NCBI GenBank assembly: GCA_024404145.1
Contig: JAKSQK010000005.1
Location: 1-64,000, forward strand
Direction: 5' to 3'
Source of the DNA: Clostridia bacterium
Lineage (GTDB): Bacteria; Bacillota; Clostridia; Oscillospirales; Acutalibacteraceae
Length of the DNA: 64,000 bases
Part shown: piece after piece, positions 17,102-25,890 of the stretch
Layout: each line of letters begins with the position of its first letter
Numbering within the stretch: the first letter of the stretch is position 1
Translations under genes and position numbers: made by a program
Notes under the pieces: generated by a model
The model's input: the letters and a program-made list of their open reading frames with translations, nothing else
What the model was told of the DNA's origin: nothing
The model's database searches: none

Positions 17102-18391
17102 ATGATTTTGGCTTTCGATTTTGTTAAAAAATTTGAAAAATTTGAAGATAAAGTTTGGCTTGCAACTCCTACTCCTCATCCGGAAATGTTGGAATACATA
17201 AAAGATGCTTACGATAAAAACTGGATGACAACAGCGGGAGAAAATCTTAATGAGGTTGAAAAAATCGCTGCTGAAAAAGCCGAGGTGAAATATGCCGTCG
17301 GTTTGTGCAACTGCACTTCGGCGCTCCATCTTTGCATAAAACTTGCAGGTGAAAAATTATACGGTAAACCGGCAATAAGCCATGGCGCCCTTGAAGGCAA
17401 AAAGGTTTTTTGCTCGGATATGACATTTGATGCCACCCTCAATCCCGTTGTATATGAGGGCGGTATTCCTGTTTTTATAGATACTGATGCCAATAGTTGG
17501 AATATGGATGCCGATGCGCTCGAAAAGGCATTTGAACTTCATCCCGATGTTAAACTTGTAGTAAGCGCCGAGCTTTACGGCTTCCCCGGAAGAATGGACG
17601 AAATCAAGCGTATTTGTGAAAAACACGGAGCGCTTTTAGTAGAAGATGCCGCCGAGGCGATGGGTGCTACTATTGATGGTAAACAATGCGGTTCGTTCGG
17701 TGATTATTCGGCAATAAGTTATAACGGAAACAAGATTATAACGGGAACATCGGGCGGTTGTCTTTTAACTAACAGTTTGGAAGATGCAAATCAAGCCCGA
17801 AAATGGAGTACCCAGTCAAGAGAAAATGCGCCGTGGTATCAGCATGAGCAGGTTGGATATAACTACCGTATGTCTAACTTTATTGCAGGTGCCGTAAGAG
17901 GTCAGTATCCATATCTTGAAGAGCATATCGCTCAAAAGAAAGCAGTTTACGAAAGATATAAAGAGGGACTTAAAGGTTTGCCCGTAAAGATGAACCCGAT
18001 AGTTGACGGAACCGAACCAAACTATTGGCTGTCGTCGCTTATCATTGATAAAAATGCGATGTGCAAACAGGTCAGAGATGACAGCAAAGCGCTTTATAAT
18101 CCCGAAAAGGGCAAGAGTTGTCCTACCGAGATTTTAGAGGCGTTGGCAACGATAAACGCAGAAGGCAGACCGATTTGGAAACCTATGCATATGCAACCGA
18201 TGTACCGTTTGCATGATTTTGTTACGAAATCGGGTAACGGAAGGGCTATGACAAACGCATATATATCGGGCGGAGTTTTCGATGTTGGTGCTGATATTTT
18301 CGATAGGGGCTGCTGTCTGCCGAGTGATAATAAGATGACCAAAGAACAGCAAGACAGGATTATTGAAGTAATCAGAGCTTGTTTTGAATGA
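17102..18391 (+). CDS. DegT/DnrJ/EryC1 sugar aminotransferase, PglE-like
   Basis: This PLP-dependent aminotransferase (429 residues) probably aminates C4 of a UDP-4-keto-6-deoxy-HexNAc, as PglE does in bacillosamine synthesis. The PLP site shows VEDAAEAMGA and, with the Schiff-base lysine, SYNGNKIITGTSGG. C-terminal WKPMHMQPM and GCCLPSDNKM also fit. It is longer than typical PglE by about 40 residues. The next genes are PglC-, PglD- and PglA-like, supporting the role, but the needed 4,6-dehydratase (PglF) is not in the window. The start is ATG 17102 or TTG 17108, both close behind AAAGGG. Confidence 0.88.
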   Translation: MILAFDFVKKFEKFEDKVWLATPTPHPEMLEYIKDAYDKNWMTTAGENLNEVEKIAAEKAEVKYAVGLCNCTSALHLCIKLAGEKLYGKPAISHGALEGKKVFCSDMTFDATLNPVVYEGGIPVFIDTDANSWNMDADALEKAFELHPDVKLVVSAELYGFPGRMDEIKRICEKHGALLVEDAAEAMGATIDGKQCGSFGDYSAISYNGNKIITGTSGGCLLTNSLEDANQARKWSTQSRENAPWYQHEQVGYNYRMSNFIAGAVRGQYPYLEEHIAQKKAVYERYKEGLKGLPVKMNPIVDGTEPNYWLSSLIIDKNAMCKQVRDDSKALYNPEKGKSCPTEILEALATINAEGRPIWKPMHMQPMYRLHDFVTKSGNGRAMTNAYISGGVFDVGADIFDRGCCLPSDNKMTKEQQDRIIEVIRACFE

Positions 18392-18406
18392 TAGGGGATA
18401 TATTGT

Positions 18407-19087
18407 TTGACTAATCAGGTTAAAAAGAAAGAGGAAAAAAAGAGGGCAACTTCAAGTTTTTATGCCAAGTATGTAAAAAGAATATTGGATATTTGCTGTG
18501 CTCTTATGGCAATAATAGTTTTTTCATGGCTATATTTAATCGTTGCATTTTTGGTTAGAATAAAACTCGGAAAACCGATTTTATTTAAGCAGGAACGCCC
18601 CGGTAAAGATGAAAAAATTTTTAATCTCTATAAGTTCAGAACGATGACCGATAAAAAAGACGAAAACGGAGAACTTTTGCCCGATAGCATTCGCCTTACC
18701 AAGTTCGGCAGATTTTTGAGAGCAACATCGCTTGATGAGCTTCCCGAAGCATTTAATATTCTAAAAGGCGATATGTCGGTTGTAGGGCCGAGACCGCTTC
18801 TTGTAAAATATTTACCGCTTTATAACGAGGAACAGCATCATAGACATGATGTCAGACCCGGACTTTCGGGATATGCTCAGGTTAACGGCAGAAATACTGT
18901 TTCTTGGGAAGAAAAATTCAAAATGGATGTTACATATACGGAAAATGTTACATTTATGCTTGATGCAAAGATTATTCTTCAAACTGTATTTAAGGCATTT
19001 ATAAAACAAGAGGGAATATCGTCTGATTCTTCCGAAACGATGGAAGAGTTTACGGGCAACCAAGTTAAACAGGAGATAACGGTATGA
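18407..19087 (+). CDS. Polyprenyl-phosphate phosphoglycosyltransferase, PglC-like
   Basis: This initiating enzyme transfers a phospho-sugar from a UDP-sugar to undecaprenyl phosphate at the inner face of the membrane. At 226 residues it is the short monotopic type (PglC/WcaJ C-terminal domain). It has one hydrophobic re-entrant helix near residues 27-50, then LFKQERPGKDEKIF, LYKFRTM, the catalytic pair region TSLDELPEAFNIL, MSVVGPRPLL and RPGLSGYAQVNGR. The start is TTG 18407 behind AGGGGA. The last ~25 residues are polar and non-conserved. It overlaps the acetyltransferase start by 4 bases. Confidence 0.93.
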   Translation: MTNQVKKKEEKKRATSSFYAKYVKRILDICCALMAIIVFSWLYLIVAFLVRIKLGKPILFKQERPGKDEKIFNLYKFRTMTDKKDENGELLPDSIRLTKFGRFLRATSLDELPEAFNILKGDMSVVGPRPLLVKYLPLYNEEQHHRHDVRPGLSGYAQVNGRNTVSWEEKFKMDVTYTENVTFMLDAKIILQTVFKAFIKQEGISSDSSETMEEFTGNQVKQEITV

Positions 19088-19671
19088 AAAAAGATGTTAT
19101 TATAATCGGCGCCGGCGGACACGGAAATGTTGTTGCCGATATAGTAAAACTAAACGGCGATAATCTTGTCGGTTTTTTAGACGATAAACCCGCCGATAAA
19201 GTTCTTGGTGCGGTAAGCGATTATGAAAAATACAAAGACTGTTATTTTGTTATTGCAATAGGAAATGCCGAAGTAAGAGAACAAATAAGCAAAAACAAAT
19301 GCAGATATTATACCGCCATTCATCCTTCGGCAATTATTTCTCCTTCTGCCGAAATAGGCGAGGGAACGGTTGTTATGCCGAATGCCGTAATAAATGCCGA
19401 TGCAAAAATCGGAAAGCATTGTATAATAAACACTTCTGCCGTTGTTGAGCATGATAACGAAATAGGGGATTTTGCTCATATATCGGTTGGCGCAAAACTC
19501 GGCGGAACAGTGCATATAGGCAAATCAACATGGGTAGGTATCGGCGCATGTATAAAGAATAATACGAATATCTGCGAAAACTGTCTTATCGGTGCGGGTG
19601 CCGTAGTAGTAAAAGATATTATGATCGGCGAGACCTATGTCGGAGTACCTGCTGAAAGGTTGGGAAAATGA
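19084..19671 (+). CDS. Sugar O/N-acetyltransferase, PglD-like hexapeptide family
   Basis: The 195-residue protein has the PglD architecture: an N-terminal Rossmann-like UDP-sugar-binding domain (IIGAGGHGNVVADIV) and a left-handed beta-helix of hexapeptide repeats. VVEHDNEIGDFAHIS contains the histidine used as base in PglD, and VGVPAERLGK ends the protein. It likely N-acetylates the 4-amino sugar made by the upstream aminotransferase, using acetyl-CoA. Start and stop overlap the neighbouring genes by 4 bases each, showing tight translational coupling. Confidence 0.92.
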   Translation: MKKDVIIIGAGGHGNVVADIVKLNGDNLVGFLDDKPADKVLGAVSDYEKYKDCYFVIAIGNAEVREQISKNKCRYYTAIHPSAIISPSAEIGEGTVVMPNAVINADAKIGKHCIINTSAVVEHDNEIGDFAHISVGAKLGGTVHIGKSTWVGIGACIKNNTNICENCLIGAGAVVVKDIMIGETYVGVPAERLGK

Positions 19672-20762
19672 AGATAGTTGTTTTGGCTAACTTTGCTATG
19701 GGGCTTTATAAATTCAGAAAAGAACTTATAGAAGAACTTTGCAAAGATAATGAAGTTTATATAGTTTTGCCCGATGGCGAGTTTATTGAGGAACTTAAAA
19801 AAATCGGCTGTAAATTCATTCCGTTTGAGTTTAATCGCAGAGGAATAAATCCGATAGCCGATTTTAATCAAATAATAAGATATAAAAAAATACTCAAATC
19901 GTTAAAACCCGATGTTGTTTTATCCTATACGATAAAGCCCAATGTTTACGGCGGAATTGCTTCGAGCAGTCTCAAAATCCCGTATATAGCGAATGTTACG
20001 GGGCTTGGAACTTCGATAGAAAACGGCGGACTTTTGGGTTTTATATCGACAACGCTATATAAGATAGGTCTTAAAAAGGCGAGTTGTGTTTTCTTTCAAA
20101 ATGAGAACAACAAAAAGCTTTTTGAGGATAAAAAAATCGTTTCCGGAAAAACCCGTTTAATTCCCGGCTCAGGCGTAAACCTCTCCAACCATAATTTAGA
20201 GGAATACGAGAGCGATGCCGAAGGAATAAGGTTTTTGTTTATCGGAAGGATTATGAAAGATAAGGGAATAGGCGAGTTGCTTGATGCTTTTGATGTTATA
20301 AGCGCCAAATATCCAAATGTATCGCTTGATATTGTAGGCGGTTGCGATGAGGATTATTCGGCTGTTTTAGAGGAAAAAGCCGAAAGCGGATTTATTACAT
20401 ATCACGGTCAACAAAAGCAGGTTCACGAATTTATTAAAAATTCACATTGTACCGTCTTACCATCTTACCATGAGGGACTTGCAAATGTTTTGCTTGAATC
20501 AGCTTCAACCGGCAGACCGGTTATAGCATCGAGAGTTCCCGGTTGCATAGAAACTTTTGATGAGGGCATAACCGGTTTCGGTTGCGAAGTTAAAAGTTAT
20601 GAAAGTTTGGCGAAAGCGATGGAAAAGTTTATCGTTCTTTCGTTAGATGAGAAAAAACAGATGGGGCTTAACGGCCGTAAAAAAGTTGAAAAAGAATTCG
20701 ATAGAAGTATCGTAATAGATGCTTATATTGATGAAATAAATAATATAAAAAAACCGATTTGA
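19668..20762 (+). CDS. Glycosyltransferase family 4, PglA-like
   Basis: The 364-residue cytoplasmic, membrane-associated GT-B enzyme resembles PglA-type transferases that add the second sugar (GalNAc in the known case) to the lipid-linked initiating amino sugar. It shows the acceptor-side motif TIKPNVYGGIAS, LFIGRIMKDKGIGELLDAF near the donor site and SYHEGLANVLLESASTGRPVIA, the EX7E-type motif of GT4. A UDP-GlcNAc/GalNAc C4-epimerase is encoded two genes downstream, which would supply such a donor. Confidence 0.9.
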   Translation: MKIVVLANFAMGLYKFRKELIEELCKDNEVYIVLPDGEFIEELKKIGCKFIPFEFNRRGINPIADFNQIIRYKKILKSLKPDVVLSYTIKPNVYGGIASSSLKIPYIANVTGLGTSIENGGLLGFISTTLYKIGLKKASCVFFQNENNKKLFEDKKIVSGKTRLIPGSGVNLSNHNLEEYESDAEGIRFLFIGRIMKDKGIGELLDAFDVISAKYPNVSLDIVGGCDEDYSAVLEEKAESGFITYHGQQKQVHEFIKNSHCTVLPSYHEGLANVLLESASTGRPVIASRVPGCIETFDEGITGFGCEVKSYESLAKAMEKFIVLSLDEKKQMGLNGRKKVEKEFDRSIVIDAYIDEINNIKKPI

Positions 20763-20777
20763 TAGGAGTTTGTTATA

Positions 20778-22097
20778 ATGTCGCTTTATGAAAAAATTGT
20801 AAAAAGAGAAGAAAAGGTTGCTTTGGTAGGTCTTGGTTATGTCGGAATGCCTATTGCAGTTGAGTTTTCAAAGCATGTTGATGTTATCGGCTTTGATATC
20901 AACAAAGCAAAGGTTGAGGCATATAAGAACGGAACCGACCCTACGCTCGAAGTCGGAGATGAAGCAATAAAATCCTGTAATGTTTGCTGGACTTCGGACG
21001 AATCAAAACTTAAAGAGGCAAAGTTTATAATAGTTGCCGTTCCGACGCCCGTAAACGATGATACAACCCCCGATTTAACTCCGGTTATCGGCTCTTCCGA
21101 AATTGTCGGCAGAAACCTTACAAAAGGTTCGATAGTTGTATATGAATCAACCGTTTATCCGGGTGTTACGGAGGAAACCTGTATTCCGATTTTGGAAAAA
21201 GAGTCGGGTCTTAAATGCGGAGTTGACTTTAAGGTAGGATATAGCCCCGAAAGAATAAATCCGGGCGATAAAGTTCATAGACTTACAACTATAAAGAAGA
21301 TAGTTTCGGGTATGGATGCCGAATCGCTCGAAGAAATAGCAAATGTTTATAAAATCGTAGTTGAAGCAGGTGTTCATAAAGCTTCCTGTATAAAGGTTGC
21401 CGAAGCCGCAAAGGTTATCGAAAACAGTCAGCGCGATATTAACATTGCTTTTATGAACGAACTTTCTATTATTTTTAATAAAATGGGAATAGATACGCTT
21501 GAAGTTTTGGAAGCAGCCGGAACAAAATGGAACTTCCTTCCGTTTAAGCCGGGTCTTGTAGGAGGTCATTGCATCGGTATAGACCCGTATTATCTTACCT
21601 ACCGTGCAGAACAGTTCGGCTATCATTCTCAAATTATACTTTCGGGCAGAAGGATAAACGACGATATGGGCAAATATGTTGCCGAGCAAACCGTAAAGCA
21701 ACTGATAGCTGCCAATAAATCCATTAAAACGGCAAGAGTCGGTTGTCTTGGTATAACCTTTAAGGAAGACTGCCCCGATACCCGTAATTCAAAGGTAAAC
21801 GATATTCTCAAAGAACTCGGTGAATACGGCATTAAACCTATCGTTTGCGACCCCGTTGCAGATGCGCCCGATGCTAAAAAATTCTACGGTGTGGATTTAG
21901 TTCCGATTGAGGAACTTAACAATTTGGACTGCCTTATTATCGCAGTTGCTCATAACGAATTTAAGGCGCTTACAAATGATGATATCGCAAAGATGTTTGC
22001 CGATAAGGATAATTCAAGAAATGTTATAGTCGATGTTAAGGGTGTTCGCAATAAGGATGAGCTTAAAGCACTCGGATATCGCTATTTCAGATTATGA
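20778..22097 (+). CDS. UDP-N-acetylhexosamine 6-dehydrogenase (WbpO/TviB-like)
   Basis: This UDP-glucose/GDP-mannose dehydrogenase family enzyme (439 residues) oxidises C6 of a UDP-HexNAc to the uronic acid with two NAD+. The N-terminal NAD motif GLGYVGMPIA, the KVAEAAKVIENSQRDINIAF segment and the catalytic cysteine in GGHCIGIDPYYL are intact. The sequence closely follows TviB/WbpO, which make UDP-GalNAcA or UDP-GlcNAcA for Vi antigen and O-antigen. It is paired with a WbpP/TviC-type epimerase just downstream, so UDP-GalNAcA is the most likely product. Confidence 0.93.
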   Translation: MSLYEKIVKREEKVALVGLGYVGMPIAVEFSKHVDVIGFDINKAKVEAYKNGTDPTLEVGDEAIKSCNVCWTSDESKLKEAKFIIVAVPTPVNDDTTPDLTPVIGSSEIVGRNLTKGSIVVYESTVYPGVTEETCIPILEKESGLKCGVDFKVGYSPERINPGDKVHRLTTIKKIVSGMDAESLEEIANVYKIVVEAGVHKASCIKVAEAAKVIENSQRDINIAFMNELSIIFNKMGIDTLEVLEAAGTKWNFLPFKPGLVGGHCIGIDPYYLTYRAEQFGYHSQIILSGRRINDDMGKYVAEQTVKQLIAANKSIKTARVGCLGITFKEDCPDTRNSKVNDILKELGEYGIKPIVCDPVADAPDAKKFYGVDLVPIEELNNLDCLIIAVAHNEFKALTNDDIAKMFADKDNSRNVIVDVKGVRNKDELKALGYRYFRL

Positions 22098-22113
22098 TAC
22101 GAAGGAAAAATAA

Positions 22114-23088
22114 ATGAAATATCAAGAACTAAAATTTCCAAAAGATTCTTTGTTTTTAGTAACGGGCGGAGCAGGTTTTATCGGCTCTAATATATGCGAG
22201 GCGCTTCTTAAAATGGGCTATAAAGTTCGTTGCCTTGATGACCTTTCAACAGGAAAGCAGAAAAATGTAGATATGTTTGCCGATAATCCTAACTATGAGT
22301 TTATAAAGGGCGATATTAAGGATTTCGATACCTGTATGAAGGCATGTGAGGGTGTCGATTATGTTATGAACGAAGCCGCTTGGGGAAGCGTTCCCCGTTC
22401 TATTGAAATGCCTCTTTTCTACTGTGCCAATAATATTCAGGGTACACTTAATATGATGGAGGCCTCCCGTCAGCAAGGGGTTAAAACCTTTGTTTATGCT
22501 TCGAGTTCATCGGTTTACGGCGACGAGCCGAACCTTCCTAAAACCGAGGGCATTGAAGGAAATCTTTTGTCGCCTTATGCGCTGACAAAGCGTTGCGATG
22601 AGGAATGGGCAAAGCAGTATTCAATGCATTACGGGCTTAAAACGGTAGGTCTCAGATATTTTAATGTTTTCGGCAGAAGGCAGGACCCGAACGGCGCTTA
22701 TGCTGCCGTAATTCCGAAATTTATTAAAATGCTCTTAAACGATGAACAGCCGACAATAAACGGCGACGGCAGACAGTCAAGAGATTTTACATATATTGAA
22801 AATGTAATCGAGGCAAACTTAAAGGCATGTCTTGCCCCGGACGAAGCTTCGGGACAAGCATTTAATGTTGCTTTTGGCGGAAGAGAATATTTAATTGATA
22901 TCTACTATACCTTAACAAAGGCGCTCAATAAGGAAATCGAGCCGAATTTCGGCCCCGACAGAAAAGGCGATATCAAGCATAGTAACGCTGATATCAGTAA
23001 AGCTAAAAAACTACTCGGTTACGACCCGCAGTACGATTTTGCAACGGGACTTAACGAAGCAATCGAGTGGTATAAGGAGAATTTGTAA
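22114..23088 (+). CDS. UDP-HexNAc/HexNAcA C4-epimerase (WbpP/TviC-like)
   Basis: This extended short-chain dehydrogenase (324 residues) has the NAD motif TGGAGFIGSNICEAL, serines at YASSSSVYGDE, the catalytic YALTK (Tyr-X3-Lys) and the diagnostic RYFNVFGRRQDPNGAYAAVIP of the WbpP/TviC group. Those enzymes interconvert UDP-GlcNAc(A) and UDP-GalNAc(A). Together with the preceding dehydrogenase it should supply UDP-GalNAcA and possibly UDP-GalNAc. Its TAA overlaps the next ATG by one base. Confidence 0.94.
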   Translation: MKYQELKFPKDSLFLVTGGAGFIGSNICEALLKMGYKVRCLDDLSTGKQKNVDMFADNPNYEFIKGDIKDFDTCMKACEGVDYVMNEAAWGSVPRSIEMPLFYCANNIQGTLNMMEASRQQGVKTFVYASSSSVYGDEPNLPKTEGIEGNLLSPYALTKRCDEEWAKQYSMHYGLKTVGLRYFNVFGRRQDPNGAYAAVIPKFIKMLLNDEQPTINGDGRQSRDFTYIENVIEANLKACLAPDEASGQAFNVAFGGREYLIDIYYTLTKALNKEIEPNFGPDRKGDIKHSNADISKAKKLLGYDPQYDFATGLNEAIEWYKENL

Positions 23089-24020
23089 TGATTATTGAAA
23101 AAATTAAGACCGTGCTTTATTACATAATACCTTCAATGAATCATTGGCCGCTGACATTTGTTGCGCTTAAAGCTATGCGCTCATATAAGAAGAGAAACGG
23201 CTATACTTTTGATATATACCATCCGAAGAGTTTTGCAGAGAAAATTCTCACTTATACAGTTTTATATGACAATTCAAAAAATTCAAAAGCCGTTGATAAA
23301 TATGAATTTAAGAGTTATATAAAAGAAAAATTAGGCAAAGACGGTTACACTATTCCCGCTTATAAAGTTTGGAATAATATTGACGAGGTTAAAAGAGATT
23401 GGGATGATTTGCCAAATGAATTCTTTATCAAATCGACTATTTCCTGCTCCGGCGCTAATATGTTTGCGGTAAAAGACAAAGCATCGCTTGATAAAGAAAA
23501 AGCATTTTCCGAAATCAATAAATGGTTCAAACCGAGAAATACCAGATTAAATAGTTACAATAGGGTATATTGGTCGGCAAAACCCCGTGTTATTGCTGAA
23601 AAATTTATGAGTGATTTTGATAAAGACGATTTGCAAGATTATAAATTTTACTGTTTTAACGGCGAACCTTTGTTATTGCATACCACTACAAGAGACTTTG
23701 AAAACTTTAACTATCCGAGAACTTTTTTCGATATGGATTGGAATAAGATAGATGTATCTCTTATTGACCACCCAACCGCAGATTCCGTGCCAAAGCCAAA
23801 ACATTTTGAAGAGATGAAAGAATTGGCAAGAACATTATCGAAAGATTTAGTTTTTGCGAGGATAGACTTATACGAGGGAGAAGAACATCCTCTCGTTGGC
23901 GAAGTAACATTAGGCGATCCTGCCTGTCCGATAAAGCCGTTGTCTTTTGACAGAGAATTGGGCGATAAATTTGATTTGCCGCTTGAAAAGCTCGATAAGT
24001 GTTTATTATGGAAAAAGTAA
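23088..24020 (+). CDS. TupA-like ATP-grasp protein
   Basis: The 310-residue protein matches the TupA-like ATP-grasp family, with an N-terminal FAEKILTYTVLYDNS segment, FIKSTISCSGANMF (phosphate-binding loop region near residue 113), a CFNGEPLLLH strand and a C-terminal Mg-binding FARIDLY / GEVTLGDPA region. TupA of an alkaliphilic Bacillus is needed for teichuronopeptide, a uronic-acid and amino-acid cell-wall polymer. An amide-forming ligase acting on the GalNAcA made by the two preceding genes is therefore plausible, but some relatives are labelled glycosyltransferases without proof. Confidence 0.85.
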   Translation: MIIEKIKTVLYYIIPSMNHWPLTFVALKAMRSYKKRNGYTFDIYHPKSFAEKILTYTVLYDNSKNSKAVDKYEFKSYIKEKLGKDGYTIPAYKVWNNIDEVKRDWDDLPNEFFIKSTISCSGANMFAVKDKASLDKEKAFSEINKWFKPRNTRLNSYNRVYWSAKPRVIAEKFMSDFDKDDLQDYKFYCFNGEPLLLHTTTRDFENFNYPRTFFDMDWNKIDVSLIDHPTADSVPKPKHFEEMKELARTLSKDLVFARIDLYEGEEHPLVGEVTLGDPACPIKPLSFDRELGDKFDLPLEKLDKCLLWKK

Positions 24021-24673
24021 TATTTTTTGATTTTTGTGATACTCTTGTCAATATGCAAACGGCAAATGCTTTTGTTGAATTTGTCTTAAAAGATTATCCT
24101 AAAAAGGCAAAAAGAATGCGGATAAAAATTAAAATTATTGCAAAACTGAAAATCAGAAGAATTTTGCAATTATTTTTCCCCGACATGTCTTTTTATAAGC
24201 AGATGCGTTTACTTGCATTAAAGGGTATAACTTGCTCGGAATTAGAAGCAAAAGCGGAAATGTTTTATAATCAAATAGTCAAGTCGAATTTAATAGCCCA
24301 AACAATTCAAGAACTGAATGACTTTCAAAATTCAGATGATACGGTTGTTATTGTCAGCGCCGGATATGAAATATATTTGAAGTATTTTTGTAAAGATTAC
24401 GGAATAAATCATTTGTTTGCAACTGAATTTGAATTCAAAGATGATGTTTTTACGGGCCATTGTATTGGTAAAGACTGCATAGAACAAGAAAAAGTTAAAA
24501 GGATAAAAGATTTTGATAACTTTGATTATAAGGTCTGTTTTTCCGATTCCGATTCGGATTTACCGTTGTTTCAATACTGCGATGAGCGAATTGCCGTTTT
24601 GAATAAAGAAAAATACAATGATAAAATACCCGTTTGGGTAGAAGAAATAAATGCGAAAGTGATATGGCACTGA
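24008..24673 (+). CDS. HAD-superfamily phosphatase-like protein (PSP-type), Cys in motif I
   Basis: The 221-residue protein resembles phosphoserine-phosphatase-type HAD hydrolases: motif I FDFCDTL, motif II IVSAG and motif IV FSDSDSDLPLF. In the usual DxDGT motif the second Asp is the general acid/base; here that position is Cys, so DFCDT keeps the nucleophile but not the acid. The same form is, from memory, common in capsule-cluster HADs. It may dephosphorylate a small amino-acid precursor for the adjacent aminotransferase. The start is ATG 24008, inside the end of the TupA-like gene; a GTG at 23999 would add three residues. Confidence 0.8.
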   Translation: MEKVIFFDFCDTLVNMQTANAFVEFVLKDYPKKAKRMRIKIKIIAKLKIRRILQLFFPDMSFYKQMRLLALKGITCSELEAKAEMFYNQIVKSNLIAQTIQELNDFQNSDDTVVIVSAGYEIYLKYFCKDYGINHLFATEFEFKDDVFTGHCIGKDCIEQEKVKRIKDFDNFDYKVCFSDSDSDLPLFQYCDERIAVLNKEKYNDKIPVWVEEINAKVIWH

Positions 24674-25779
24674 ATATGAAATACATAAATAAATATTTAC
24701 GCAACCTTAAACCCTATAAGTTAGCAAGTCATAAAATTTGGAATGTTGAGCCGAAAAAGAGGAATGACATTTTGAAGCTGGACTGGAATGAATCTACCTG
24801 TCCGCCTTCTCCTAAGGTAAAAGAGGCGCTTAACAACCTGTTATCTCAGGATAATTTTTTCAATTTATATCCTTCAACCTATAATGAAAAACTTTTATCA
24901 AAATTAAGCGATTATGTCGGTATGCCGGTCGATAATATTCAATACTTTGCAAGTTCTGACTCGTTGCATGAATATATAGCAAAGCTTTATATCAGTATCG
25001 GAGATCCGGTTTTAATTCTTTGGCCCTCTTATGATAATTTCAGGTTAACAGCCGAAGTAAACGGGGCAAAACTTTATTTTTCGGAGCTTACCGATAAATT
25101 TGAGTTCGATTTTAACAAATTTTCTTCCGACATTGAGCGGATAAACCCATCGCTCGTTTATATTTGTAATCCGAATAATCCTACCGGAACATTGGTAACA
25201 CCCGACCAAATCAAGAATTTACTTACCGCATTTCCCGATACGATGTTTCTTATTGACGAAGCATATTCGGAATTTTCAAAGGTAAGCGTTAATTCTTATG
25301 TAACAGAGTATGACAATTTATTGGTAACTCATACTATGTCGAAAGCTTTTGCACTTGCTAATTTCCGTTTTGGATATCTCGTTTCATCGAAAGAGAATAT
25401 AAAAGATATTTCAAGAATCAGGAATCCGAAAAATATAACAACATTTACTCAAAATGCCGTAATAGCTGCATTATCCGATGTTGATTATATGTGGAAATAT
25501 GTAGAAGAAGTAAATTCTGCAAAAAAGTGGTTTACAGAAGAAATCAATAGTTTGGATTCGCGCGTTAAAGTATATCACAGCAACGGAAATTTTGTGCTCA
25601 TAAAATGCGCTGATGTTCAAATAAAGGATAAAATTGTAGAGCGTTTAGCCGAAAATAATATTTTTGTTCGTGATGTAAATCAAAGCGAAACATTAAAGAA
25701 CTGTTTCAGAGTAACTATCGGAAACCGAAAAGATATGGAAAAGGTTTTTGATAATTTGAAAAAAATACTATTAGGTTAA
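24664..25779 (+). CDS. HisC-like class I/II PLP aminotransferase
   Basis: This 371-residue fold-type-I PLP enzyme resembles histidinol-phosphate aminotransferase and CobD-type enzymes. It shows LDWNESTCPPSP near the N-terminus, CNPNNPTG, LIDEAYSEF, and the PLP lysine in HTMSKAFALANFRFGY. A role in histidine synthesis is unlikely because no his gene is near and it is embedded in a polysaccharide operon. It follows an HAD phosphatase (10-base overlap) and precedes an opine-dehydrogenase-like gene, suggesting a pathway to a special amino acid. A CobD-like decarboxylase role cannot be excluded. The start is ATG 24664, with ATG 24676 as an alternative. Confidence 0.85.
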   Translation: MALNMKYINKYLRNLKPYKLASHKIWNVEPKKRNDILKLDWNESTCPPSPKVKEALNNLLSQDNFFNLYPSTYNEKLLSKLSDYVGMPVDNIQYFASSDSLHEYIAKLYISIGDPVLILWPSYDNFRLTAEVNGAKLYFSELTDKFEFDFNKFSSDIERINPSLVYICNPNNPTGTLVTPDQIKNLLTAFPDTMFLIDEAYSEFSKVSVNSYVTEYDNLLVTHTMSKAFALANFRFGYLVSSKENIKDISRIRNPKNITTFTQNAVIAALSDVDYMWKYVEEVNSAKKWFTEEINSLDSRVKVYHSNGNFVLIKCADVQIKDKIVERLAENNIFVRDVNQSETLKNCFRVTIGNRKDMEKVFDNLKKILLG

Positions 25780-25890
25780 ATATTAAGCGAATTTTTGATA
25801 CCGTTTTGAATTTCGGTTATTCCGAAAGCGGTTGAAGATTTACATAAAACAGATTTAATTATTACCAAATCACCATAGGAGGCAGATATA

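Noticed and set aside
24664-25779. Histidine biosynthesis hisC
   Set aside because: The aminotransferase is HisC-like, but it overlaps an HAD gene in a polysaccharide operon and has no his genes nearby, so the pathway assignment is not supported.
25780-25890. Attenuator in the gap before the CEOS-like gene
   Set aside because: A small TTTCGG/CCGAAA hairpin is present but lacks a T-run, and no leader peptide or alternative stem is visible.
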